A stretch of 39,017 nucleotides of DNA, from contig JAJDEG010000359.1 of the NCBI GenBank assembly GCA_029259895.1, positions 1-39,017 on the forward strand. The letters are read 5' to 3'. The position numbers and the translations under genes are program-made. The notes under the pieces are model-generated. The model had not been told where the DNA came from. It did no database searches and worked only from the letters and a program-made list of their open reading frames with translations. The stretch is from Planctomycetota bacterium. GTDB taxonomy: Bacteria > Planctomycetota > Planctomycetia > Pirellulales > PLA5. Of the stretch, positions 15,260-24,600 are shown in pieces. Position 1 is the first letter of the stretch; each line of letters opens with the position of its first letter.

Positions 15260-15287
15260 TTGACGTACCGCACAGTTCGATTAGGAT
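15260..15287 (+). promoter_or_regulatory. Candidate promoter for the CotH protein gene
   Basis: TTGACG (15260-15265, five of six matches) and TAGGAT (15282-15287, four of six) are separated by 16 bases. Transcription would begin about 28 bases before the ATG at 15322. Confidence 0.4.
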
Positions 15288-15321
15288 GGCGCTGCCGTGC
15301 GGCAAGTAAATTCTTTCCAGT

Positions 15322-18300
15322 ATGAACTTTTATCTAGCGGGGCGATGCATGCCTCCGCCGAGGCCTCTCAAAATGGTGTGCCGAGCAAGATCGCGTCGTC
15401 CCCGCCTCGTTTTTGAACGGCTCGAAGCTCGGCAGGTTCTAGCGGCGAGCCTCGTAATCAGCGAATTCTTGGCCGCTAACGACAACGGCATCGTCGATGA
15501 AGACGGCGACAGTTCGGACTGGATTGAGCTCTACAACGGCGGGGCCGATGCCGTCGATTTGGCCGGCTACCACCTGACCGATGACGCCACGCTGCTCAAT
15601 AAGTGGGCATTCCCGAGCGTTAATCTAGAAAGCGGCGGCTACCTCGTCGTCTTCGCCTCGGACAAGGATCGGGCCGTTGCCGGCAGCCAATTGCATACGA
15701 ACTTCAAGCTGAACGATAACGGTGAGTACCTGGGCCTGATCGCGCCCGACCTCGCCGTCGTCGACGACTACGACCCGACGTTTCCAAATCAACGCAGCGA
15801 TGTTTCCTACGGTCAACTTATTTCGGAAACCGTGCTCGTCGGGGCCGGAACCGCGGCGCGAACGCTGATTCCCAGCGGGCCGGTCGCCGGCGATTGGACC
15901 GGCGGAGCCGAACCGTTCGACGACTCGACGTGGACCGCCGGCGATCTCGGCGTTGGATATCCCGTGACCACGCCGATTTCTCTGCCCGTCTCGGGATCGG
16001 GGACGGCCTATACGGTTTCGCCGGGCGCGATTGGAAACCAGACGTTCGGCGGATCCTTGGGAATGGACTTCGAGGTGGCGGCACCGATCACGGTGACGCA
16101 ACTTGGCGTGTTCGATAGCGGCGCGGACGGACTCGCGCGGACAATTACTGGCGAGTTGTGGTCGCGCGTGGGCAACACCGGAACGCGGCTGGCGCAGCTC
16201 TCATTCACGAACGCCGACCCTGGTACGCTTGCCAATGGAAGTCGATTCAAGCCGCTGGCGACGCCGCTGGTAATTCAGCCCGGCTCGTACACGATCGTCG
16301 CACACGGTTATGGCGCCGGCGAACCGAACGGCAATTCAAGCGGCGCGGCGGGTGGCTTCGGCTCGACCGACGCGGGCGGTGGAGTGATCTCGTTCGTCGG
16401 TGCGGGGCGATTCGGGACGGCTGGGCAGTTCCCCGCGACGCCCGACGGCGGGCCCTCGAATCGATACGGCGCTGGGACGTTTCAATACTCGTTTTCGTTC
16501 ACGCCGACGGCCGGTTTAGTGAATCCTTCGTTTGAAGCCATCGCGCTGGGCGACGACGGTTTCGTCGACGGATCCGTGCCAGGTTGGTCGCAGTCGGGCG
16601 GCGTGGCCGGCACTTGGAACCCGAACGAGCCGCGTTACGCCGGTGCGAATGACCAAACACCCGACCTCGACACAACGATTCCGGACGGCCGCAACGTCGC
16701 ATACATCAACGGTGCGGGCATCCTCTCGCAAACGCTGGCCGACCTGCTGCAGACGAATGCCACGTACACCCTGTCGGCTTTGGCGGGGCAACGCAGCGAC
16801 ACGCTCGTCAACCTGAGCTACACGTTGCGATTGTCGGCCGGCGGCGTCGAGTTGGGTTCGGTGTCGGGTATTACGCCCGGGCCGAATTCATGGACGCCGG
16901 CTGAGCTGACCGTTTCGACCGGAAGTAGCCATCCGCAGTCAGGTCAGCCAATCGTGGTCGAACTGATCAATACGAGCGGCGCGCAGGTGAGCTTCGACAA
17001 CGTGCAATTCACGACACTGCCGGCGATTCGCACGAATGTCGAAGCGACGATGAAGGACGTGAACGCGACGGCGCTGGTGCGTTCGACGTTCGACGTTGCC
17101 GATCTCGCGGCGATCGATTCGCTTGCGCTGCGGATGCGATACGACGACGGCTTCGTGGCGTCTCTCAACGGCGTCGAAGTCGCCCACCGCAACGCTCCGG
17201 GCACACTGTCGCACGACGCAGCGGCCGCGACGGCCCGGCCAGATGGCGCGAGCGACGTCGCCGAAGTGATTCCACTGACCGCTTTCCTGGGCACGCTGCA
17301 AGCCGGCTCAAACGTACTGGCGATTCACGGCTTGAATGCATCGGCCGGCGACGACGACTTCTTGATCTTCAGTGAGTTGATCGCCACGACCATCGGCGAA
17401 AACGAACTGCGGTACTTTACGACGCCGACGCCCGGCTTCGGCAACGTGGGCGGATTCTTAGGCTTCGTCGCGGATACGCAGTTTTCCGGCGATCCGGGTG
17501 TGTTTCACGGTCGCGGCTATTACGACGCGGCGTTCGACGTGACGATCTCGACGGCCACGGCGGATGCGACGATTCGCTATACGACCGACGGCACGCCGCC
17601 GACGGCGGCCAACGGTCTCGACTACACCGCGCCAATTCATATCGACGGCACGACGACGCTGCGGACGGCGGCATTCAAGGACGGCTTTGAACCGACGAAC
17701 GTCGACACGCAGACGTATCTGTTCATCGCCGACGTTCTTTCGCAAACGGGCGCGGGGCAGCCGGCAAGCTGGGGCGGATTCCCCGGCGACTATGCAATGG
17801 ACCCCAACGTCGTCAACGTGCCGGCCTATATGGCGGAGTTGCCCGACGATCTCAAGTCGCTGCCGGTCGTGTCGTTGGTGATGCCGACAGACGATATGTT
17901 CGGCCCCGGCAGTTTGCACGCCAATCCGTTCGCCGATGGGCTTGGCTCCGAGAAACCGGTTTCGGTCGAGTTCTTCGATCCGCTGGGTCGCGAACCGGGT
18001 TTTCACGTCAACGCCGGCTTGCGAATTCAAGGCGACGCCAGCCGTTCGCACACGGAATCGCCGAAGAAGGGTTTTCGTATCGCGTTTCGCGACGTCTACG
18101 GCCCCGGCAAGCTGCGTTACAACCTGTTCGAGAATTCGCCCGTCGAGGAATTCGACACGCTGCGGCTGAAGATGGGCTTTGGCGATAGCTGGACCGTGCC
18201 GCGCGAGCATCCGAAGGATTCTTCGTTTGTGCGCGACGCTTGGACGCACCAGACGTTTCGCGACATGGGCAATACGTCGCCGTACGGCCGCAAAGTCCAC

Positions 18301-20889
18301 GTCTACATCAACGGCCTGTACTGGGGTATGTACGACTTGATGGAGCGGCCCGACGCCGATTGGGCGTCGTCGCACTTTGGCGGCGCGGAAGAAGATTGGG
18401 ACGTGATCCACGACGGGGCGGCGATCGACGGCGATGCGACGGCGTGGAACGCGATGTTCGCGCTGGCCAATGCCGGGCTTTCGTCGCCCGCCGCGTATGC
18501 ACAGATGGAGCAATTGCTCGATGTCGACGAGTTCATCGACTACATGATCGTGAACCTCGTGGCGTACAACCAGGACTGGTTCGGCGGATCGAAGAATTAC
18601 TACGCGGTTCGACAACGCGATCCGGCGGGTAAGTTTCAGTTCATCCCGTGGGATAATGAACACGTGCTGTCGATTATCGGCATCAACCGGCCGGTGGACA
18701 CCGACATGGTGAACGATTTCAACCAGGATCGCACCGCGTCGCGACTGTTCCAACAACTGCGGGCGAATCCCGAATTTCGTCAGCGTTTTGCCGACCGCGC
18801 CCAGCAGCACCTGCTGGGCGATGGAGCGTTGACCGGCGAGGCGATGCGCGAGCGTTGGGAGCCGCTGGCCGCTGAGATCCTCGGGGCCGTGGTGGCGGAG
18901 TCGGCTCGCTGGGGCGACGCCTTCACACCCTACAACAGTCCAATTCTGCCGACGCCGCCCTGGCCGCGGCCGTTGTGGGCGTCGCCGCTGGGCCGGGCGG
19001 ACGTGCTCACGGAACAAGCCCGGCTATTCGATACCGTGTTTCCATTTCGCGCGGAAACGGCCTTACAGCAGTTCCGCACGAACAGCCTTTATCCGTCGCT
19101 CGATGCGCCGACATTCACCGTCAATGGCACGCCGAGCACGGGTGGCGTCGTTGCCGCTGGATCGCAACTGGCGATGCTCTCCGGCGGCACAATTACCACG
19201 ACGACGACGCTCGTCGCCACGAACGCGACGATTTCCGCGTTCGTGCCGGCCAACGACGACTTGGACGACGATTGGCTGTCGCCGACGTACGTGCAGGGCA
19301 CACATAGCGAAATCTGGCTCATTGGGCCGAGCGGCGTCGGCTACGACACGGGTGCGGGCGGCGACTACCTTCCGGCCGTCGGCATCAACGTGGAATCGCA
19401 GATGTTTGGGGCCAGCGGTAATTCGTCGGTCTACGTCCGCGCTACGTTCGAGATCGCGGATCAAGCCGCTCTCGACGCGCTGCTGGCCGCCGATACATCG
19501 CTCGTGATGCGGATGCTCGCGGACGATGGGTTTGTTGGCTACCTAAACGGCGTCGAAGTCGCTAGCGCCAACGCGCCTGGCCGCGACGGTCAGCCCGGCG
19601 TACTCGATTGGAATTCCGATGCGCCGACGTTTGTCGAGGTCGCCATCGGTTCGCCGCAGGAGATCGATCTTTCGCCGTTCCGCTCCTCGTTGCAAGTCGG
19701 CACGAACGTGTTGGCGATTCACGGTCTCAACGACGCCAACACGTCGAGCGATCTATTGATTCGTCCGGAGCTGGTCGCGATCACCACGTCGCCGCCGCCC
19801 GTGCCGCCGACGATCTTCTACACGACCGACGGGACCGATCCGCGCGGGCCCGGCGCGATTACCTACGCGGGACCAATCCCGCTCAACGCGACGCTGCACG
19901 TCACGGCCCGTTCGTTCCAAGGAGGCACGTGGAGCGCCGAGGCTGATTCGCTATTCGCCGTGCCGCCGCGGCTGCGCGTTTCGGAGCTTTACTACAACCC
20001 GCCGGGATCGCGAGACGACGAAGAGTTCGTGGAACTGTTGAATATCGGCTCGACGACGATCGACTTGACGGGCGTGCGGCTCAAACTGAGTCCGGTCGAC
20101 GGCGAATATAACTACGAGTTTCTCGCCGGCGAAGCGAATCTGCTGCTGCCGGCCGGTGGGCGGATTGTCGTCGCCGGCAATCGCGGCGGTTTCTTATTTG
20201 CGTACCCAAATTTGCCAGCCGCGGCATTGGCCGATCGCGAGTTCACGGGAAATCTCGACAACGGCGGCGAGCCGATCGGTGTAATCGATGCCGATGGTGG
20301 CGTCATCCAGTCGTTCACTTACGACGATGTATGGCATCCGACGACCGACGGCGATGGCTATTCCCTCGTGATCGCCGACGCGACCGCGCCACTCGCGGCG
20401 TGGAATCAGGCGTCCGGTTGGCGCGCGAGCTTTCAGACCGGAGGGTCGCCAGGTGAGGAAGATCGATTAAGCGGCGACGTCAACGGCGACCTGCGCGTCG
20501 ATCTCGTCGACCTTGCGATTTTGCAATCCAACTATGGAGTCGTTTCGGGTGCGTTGCGGTCGCAAGGCGACCTCGACGGGGACGGCACGGTCGGCAGATC
20601 GGATGTCGCCCAACTGGCGCGGAATTTCGGCCGACACGTCGCTGCGCCCCCTTCCGCCGCTGCCTCCGTAATCGCCAAGCGAAGCGACGCTGGCGTATCG
20701 CGTACGAACGCCGCCGTCGACCCGCGTGCGAGCGCTCGCCGCGGCTCGACGCGGCGATTGGCTCGCAACGATCGCGCGGTCGACCGCTTCTACGCGGATG
20801 GCGCGAGCATCAAGCCATTGACCGCCCGCCGATCGTCCGCCAATTCACGGACATCGCCAGCGGTCCTCGAATCAAGCCAAGCCGAATGA
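15322..20889 (+). CDS. Giant secreted CotH-kinase / lamin-tail / dockerin protein
   Basis: 1855 residues. The basic N-terminus ending RLVFERLEARQVLA is the planctomycete export/anchor signal type. Domains in order: lamin-tail domain (about 43-165); the NQTF-GMDF domain shared with the neighbour (225-391); a jelly-roll-like region LVNPSFEA (395-567); a beta-sandwich module with YDDGFVASLNGVEV (572-690); a chitobiase-C/Fn3-like module RYTTDGTPPT (737-800); a CotH kinase-like domain (879-1200) with GLRIQGDAS, KKGFRI, YINGLYWGMYDLMERPD and FIPWDNEH; a second sandwich module with DDGFVGYLNGVEV (1356-1490); a second Fn3-like module FYTTDGTDPRG; a second lamin-tail domain (1551-1714); and a dockerin-like pair of calcium loops DVNGDLRVDLVD and DLDGDGTVGRSD (1717-1773). 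A basic Ser/Arg-rich tail of about 80 residues ends it. CotH relatives phosphorylate spore-coat proteins; activity here is inferred. Other starts at 15349 and 15373 are possible. Confidence 0.88.
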   Translation: MNFYLAGRCMPPPRPLKMVCRARSRRPRLVFERLEARQVLAASLVISEFLAANDNGIVDEDGDSSDWIELYNGGADAVDLAGYHLTDDATLLNKWAFPSVNLESGGYLVVFASDKDRAVAGSQLHTNFKLNDNGEYLGLIAPDLAVVDDYDPTFPNQRSDVSYGQLISETVLVGAGTAARTLIPSGPVAGDWTGGAEPFDDSTWTAGDLGVGYPVTTPISLPVSGSGTAYTVSPGAIGNQTFGGSLGMDFEVAAPITVTQLGVFDSGADGLARTITGELWSRVGNTGTRLAQLSFTNADPGTLANGSRFKPLATPLVIQPGSYTIVAHGYGAGEPNGNSSGAAGGFGSTDAGGGVISFVGAGRFGTAGQFPATPDGGPSNRYGAGTFQYSFSFTPTAGLVNPSFEAIALGDDGFVDGSVPGWSQSGGVAGTWNPNEPRYAGANDQTPDLDTTIPDGRNVAYINGAGILSQTLADLLQTNATYTLSALAGQRSDTLVNLSYTLRLSAGGVELGSVSGITPGPNSWTPAELTVSTGSSHPQSGQPIVVELINTSGAQVSFDNVQFTTLPAIRTNVEATMKDVNATALVRSTFDVADLAAIDSLALRMRYDDGFVASLNGVEVAHRNAPGTLSHDAAAATARPDGASDVAEVIPLTAFLGTLQAGSNVLAIHGLNASAGDDDFLIFSELIATTIGENELRYFTTPTPGFGNVGGFLGFVADTQFSGDPGVFHGRGYYDAAFDVTISTATADATIRYTTDGTPPTAANGLDYTAPIHIDGTTTLRTAAFKDGFEPTNVDTQTYLFIADVLSQTGAGQPASWGGFPGDYAMDPNVVNVPAYMAELPDDLKSLPVVSLVMPTDDMFGPGSLHANPFADGLGSEKPVSVEFFDPLGREPGFHVNAGLRIQGDASRSHTESPKKGFRIAFRDVYGPGKLRYNLFENSPVEEFDTLRLKMGFGDSWTVPREHPKDSSFVRDAWTHQTFRDMGNTSPYGRKVHVYINGLYWGMYDLMERPDADWASSHFGGAEEDWDVIHDGAAIDGDATAWNAMFALANAGLSSPAAYAQMEQLLDVDEFIDYMIVNLVAYNQDWFGGSKNYYAVRQRDPAGKFQFIPWDNEHVLSIIGINRPVDTDMVNDFNQDRTASRLFQQLRANPEFRQRFADRAQQHLLGDGALTGEAMRERWEPLAAEILGAVVAESARWGDAFTPYNSPILPTPPWPRPLWASPLGRADVLTEQARLFDTVFPFRAETALQQFRTNSLYPSLDAPTFTVNGTPSTGGVVAAGSQLAMLSGGTITTTTTLVATNATISAFVPANDDLDDDWLSPTYVQGTHSEIWLIGPSGVGYDTGAGGDYLPAVGINVESQMFGASGNSSVYVRATFEIADQAALDALLAADTSLVMRMLADDGFVGYLNGVEVASANAPGRDGQPGVLDWNSDAPTFVEVAIGSPQEIDLSPFRSSLQVGTNVLAIHGLNDANTSSDLLIRPELVAITTSPPPVPPTIFYTTDGTDPRGPGAITYAGPIPLNATLHVTARSFQGGTWSAEADSLFAVPPRLRVSELYYNPPGSRDDEEFVELLNIGSTTIDLTGVRLKLSPVDGEYNYEFLAGEANLLLPAGGRIVVAGNRGGFLFAYPNLPAAALADREFTGNLDNGGEPIGVIDADGGVIQSFTYDDVWHPTTDGDGYSLVIADATAPLAAWNQASGWRASFQTGGSPGEEDRLSGDVNGDLRVDLVDLAILQSNYGVVSGALRSQGDLDGDGTVGRSDVAQLARNFGRHVAAPPSAAASVIAKRSDAGVSRTNAAVDPRASARRGSTRRLARNDRAVDRFYADGASIKPLTARRSSANSRTSPAVLESSQAE

Positions 20890-21643
20890 TGTTGGCATGG
20901 ATTGCCTCAAACGAAGTCGATGGAGTTCGATTGGTGCGGCGCATCCCGTGTCGTCGAAAAGGTGTGATGGCTCGCCCGGAGAGACATTCGCACTCAGATA
21001 TCGCTTTCAGGAATTGCTGTGTCATGGCCACGAGGACACTCTGATTTCCACGGCGATTGCACCATAACTCATGCTTCCAGCCGGTAGTCGTCGCTGGCAG
21101 AGGCGATGAGGCGTTTGTTTTAGACGCCGGCTTTCTTGCTGTGGTTGTTTTTCAGCAGACTCAGCGCCGCGCGGCGGACCAGGCTGAAGTTGGCGTGGGC
21201 GTGCGCAACCGGTTACCCGGCACCACATTTCCAGTGTGCTCTGCGAACGGCGTAAACGTTTGTGGCGTGTGGCGTTGCGGCGGGTGGTTTTTGCGGGGTG
21301 CCGATATTGGTGCCGGCGAGTTTGCAGCGATTTGCACCTTGTTGCAGCTAACGGCCGAGGCGAATTAAACGAGTCCGATTGAATGCACCCGGCCGACGCT
21401 CAACGGCTCGTGAAATCGCGTCGTCAATTCTGCCCGCAATCAACTCGACGACGGACAAGTACGGTACTTCGTTCGCGCAACGGCAATCGACAACAACGGG
21501 CTCGCCGTTGAACACCTCCTGTTAACCAAGGTATGCAAGCTACGGCCAAGTCAGTTCGTCGCCACGTTGCGGCGTCGCAAACGTCGCTTGCGAATGGCCG
21601 TGTCGCTTCTAATGTCGATCGAACATCATGCGCTGTTTCATCG
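20890..21643. other. Gene-poor gap with transposase debris
   Basis: This 754-base stretch lies between the convergent ends of the CotH and giant-kinase genes. It holds no intact gene. The minus strand has the decayed transposase end listed separately at 21069-21209. A minus-strand peptide ending TTRFHEPLSVGRVHSIGLV with TAA (about 21365-21440) has a protein-like look that I have an impression of from other planctomycete genomes, but it has a stop only eight codons before its visible part and is probably also a remnant. The rest shows nothing I can name. Confidence 0.5.
21069..21209 (-). pseudogene. C-terminal remnant of an ISAs1-type transposase
   Basis: Translated on the minus strand, the segment reads ANFSLVRRAALSLLKNN, then HSKKAGV, a TAA at 21122-21120, then NKRLIASASDDYRLEA and a final TGA. 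This is the pattern of the end of ISAs1-family transposases (NF/NL-x-LLRR-x-ALSLLK, about 8 residues, GVKxKR, then DDYL). The in-frame TAA stands where a Lys codon AAA is expected. A further stop lies directly upstream of the segment, and no catalytic domain remains, so the element is dead. No terminal inverted repeats were identified. The family call is by eye. Confidence 0.6.
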
Positions 21644-24600
21644 TCACTTTATCGCGACGCGCTGTTCGGCCTCGCGGCGCAGAATGCGAAACGTGAGCGG
21701 ATCCCACCAACCATCGCTCAAGTCGTTGGGATGTCTCTGGCTCGCCCACTCGGTCTCGGTGGCATCGGCCTCGGCCAGAAGTTGCCTTACTTCTTCGGTT
21801 CGTCCTTGGCGTTGGCGCACCATCGCCAAGACGACCTGACACGTCGACTTGCAGACTCTCGTTGCGGCTGTATCGTCCAGTGCCGCTTGCAACGCCGCCG
21901 CGGCTCGATCGTCGTCGCCGGCGCGGTACTCGGCTAATCCGTGGCACAGGTAAAACCACGGCATCAGATGGTTGGGCCTATCGTTGCGCGCCGACTCGGC
22001 AAGCGCGATGTCCACGGATTTCTTCGCCAGAACGCGGACCGCTTCGGCATCGTCGACGGCATCGCCGATCAACAAACACGACTTGGCGACGGCGTCGGCG
22101 ATCATCGGATCCTCTGAGGCGGCGAATCGCGTCAACATTTCCTGACACAAGCGGCGATACGCGTCCTTGTCGTCGACCTGCGCCAAGGCGGCAGCGAGCA
22201 CTTGATGGGCGCGATGATCGGTCGCATCCAGTCTGATCGTGTGTCGAATCGCGGTCACGGCCTCTGGCCAGCGCCCCCACCGACCCAAATACCGCCCCCG
22301 CGCCATCCACAACGTTCGGTCGTCCGGCCGCAGCTTTGAAACCGCGCTGAATAGCCTGCCGCTGCCAGCCACTTCTTCGACGAGATCCCCGGACTTGTTG
22401 TGCCAATTGGCATCGACCTGTTCCTCGTCCGCCGCCAAGGCAGCCGCGATGTCGGGCGCCGCTTCGGCGAACCGTCCGAGACGGTGCAGCAATTGCGCAC
22501 GCTTTCGCCGCGTTGTCGTCAGGCTCGGGTTCGCGTCGACCAGAGAATTCAATTCATCGAGAACTTGCCCGGCTTGCGACGACGTATAGAGTCCGACATC
22601 GCAGAAAGCAGCGCTGAAGTTGTTCTTGCCATGCACCGCAATCACATTTTTGCCCGGCTTGAGCGTGGCGGCGGCGGCCGTGTTACACCCGACAATACCG
22701 TATTCCGCTGTACCCTTCAGATCCGCCGCTAGGTCACCGTTCAAATAGACGCGCGCTTCGTCGTCGCAGCGAAAGCGAAACAACAGTACGTCCGTTGGAG
22801 CCGCATCGAGATTGAATTCCCGCCGCAGCCATACCTCCGGCTCCGACCATTGCGTCCGACCCGTCTCGTCGCCAGTTTCGCCCGACAGTCGATCGGCAAA
22901 CGGAGCATTGCCCGTCAGCCATTCCGCGTCGTCAAACGTTGGGCTGGCCCAATCGTTGGCCGGCTTGTCGGTCGTGTAGCGCCATTCGACCCCAGCGGCT
23001 TGCGCGTCGCCAGCCAGCGGCGTCAATCCCGCTTCGCCGGCCAAACGGTCGAGACGGTCGAGTACACGAGAATCGTCCGGCTTATGCCGAGCCGCGGCCA
23101 GAAAATCTGCGGCGGCGCGATCCCAGTCGCCTTGCGTGGCCCACAAATCACCGCGGCGGGCGAGAATCGCCGCGTCGTTCGGGTCCACGGCAAGCATGCG
23201 ATTCCAATCCTCGAGCGCCTCGGCGAGCTTGCCCGTGTGAGCGAAAATTTCGGCCCGCTCCGCAAGAAGCTTCACGTTCTCCGGATCGGCTTGAAGCGCC
23301 AGCGTCACGTCGGCCAGCGGCCGCTCGACGATGATGTCATTCGCTTCCCGCTGCCAGACGAAAACTCGCGCCCAGTCGTAATAGAGACCATTGCTCGGCC
23401 TCCAATCTCCGCCCGATTTGGCAAGTTGTTCGCGCAAGCGGTCGTTCGCTCTGACCAATGCCGCGCGGGCCTCGGAAACATCGCCTAACCGATATAGTGC
23501 AAGAGCGCGCACGAAACGGTATTCCTCATAGTTAAAGGTTGTGTCGTCGATGGCATCGAGGGCTTCCTGGAAACGTCCGAGACGGTAGAGCGCGCCAGCC
23601 CGTACGCCTTGGCCTTCGATTTGCGGATAAGTGAGGTACTCCTCGACCGCGGCCGCTTCGTTTGCGGCCAAGGGCATGAGAATGATTTTTCGCAGGTTGG
23701 GATAACCTTGTCTTCCGGCGTCAACAACCTTGAGAAGCAACCGGCGGGCTCGAAGGTACTCTTGTGGTTGCCCGGCGGCAGCGAAAACCACCGCGGCAGT
23801 ACGCAGATACCAGGCATCCGAAGAATCGGGCACTTCATCGAGCCCGGCGGCGCAATCTTCCGCGGCTTTCTCGAATTCACCTTGCTCGGCCCAGCATCGG
23901 CCGCGATTAATAAGAGTATTGGCGCGTTGGACTCCCGGTGTGGCGACGGCCAAGCCTTCCGTCAATGCCGCACGGGCTTCGGGCCAGCGCTGAAGATTGG
24001 CGAGGCACGAGTAACGTCGCCAGTAATGACTGTGCCGCCGCGGCTCAAAGCGTTTGCTCAATCGCTCGTAGTCCGCGAGCGCCTCGGCCCAACGATCGTT
24101 GTCGTAAAGCATCTGCGCGCGATCCATTAGCGGCTGAGCCTCGTCGGGAGCGCGCTCGACCAGCGTCGTGTAATCCGCCAGCGCCCTGTCGATTTGTCCG
24201 AGTTGCACGAACTGCTCCGCGCGGGCCGCGAGCGCCTCGGGATCGTCGAGCGACGTTTCCTCAGACTCCGTCCGCGAACCGAGCAGCGTGACGCCGGCCA
24301 GCACCAGGTCGCTGCTGTCCGTGCCGACATTGTGCAGCGAAATCGCCAACACGTGCTCGCCCGGCTGCAGCGACATGGGTAGCGCGACCGCCAGCGGCCG
24401 CGGTCCCGATCTCGTCGAGCTCGCCATCAGGCGATACGCATCTTCGCCTGCTCGCACATTCTCGCGCACCACTTCCTCGCCGTCCAAATAGATGATCACG
24501 CCGTCGTCGTAAAACAAGTTGAGCTGAAGGGCATCGTACGCGGCATCCGTGGAGAACTTGTGCCGGAAGTAGGCTGTGCGGCGATTGCCCACGGGAGGCT

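Noticed and set aside
17458-19017. Minus-strand open frame of 519 codons inside the CotH gene
   Set aside because: It is antisense to recognisable CotH and Fn3-like domains, and its protein is a low-information Arg/Val/His mix.
21511-21521. AGGAGGTG on the minus strand, a perfect Shine-Dalgarno match
   Set aside because: No start codon follows at usable spacing with a sensible downstream frame, so it is probably chance or a relic.
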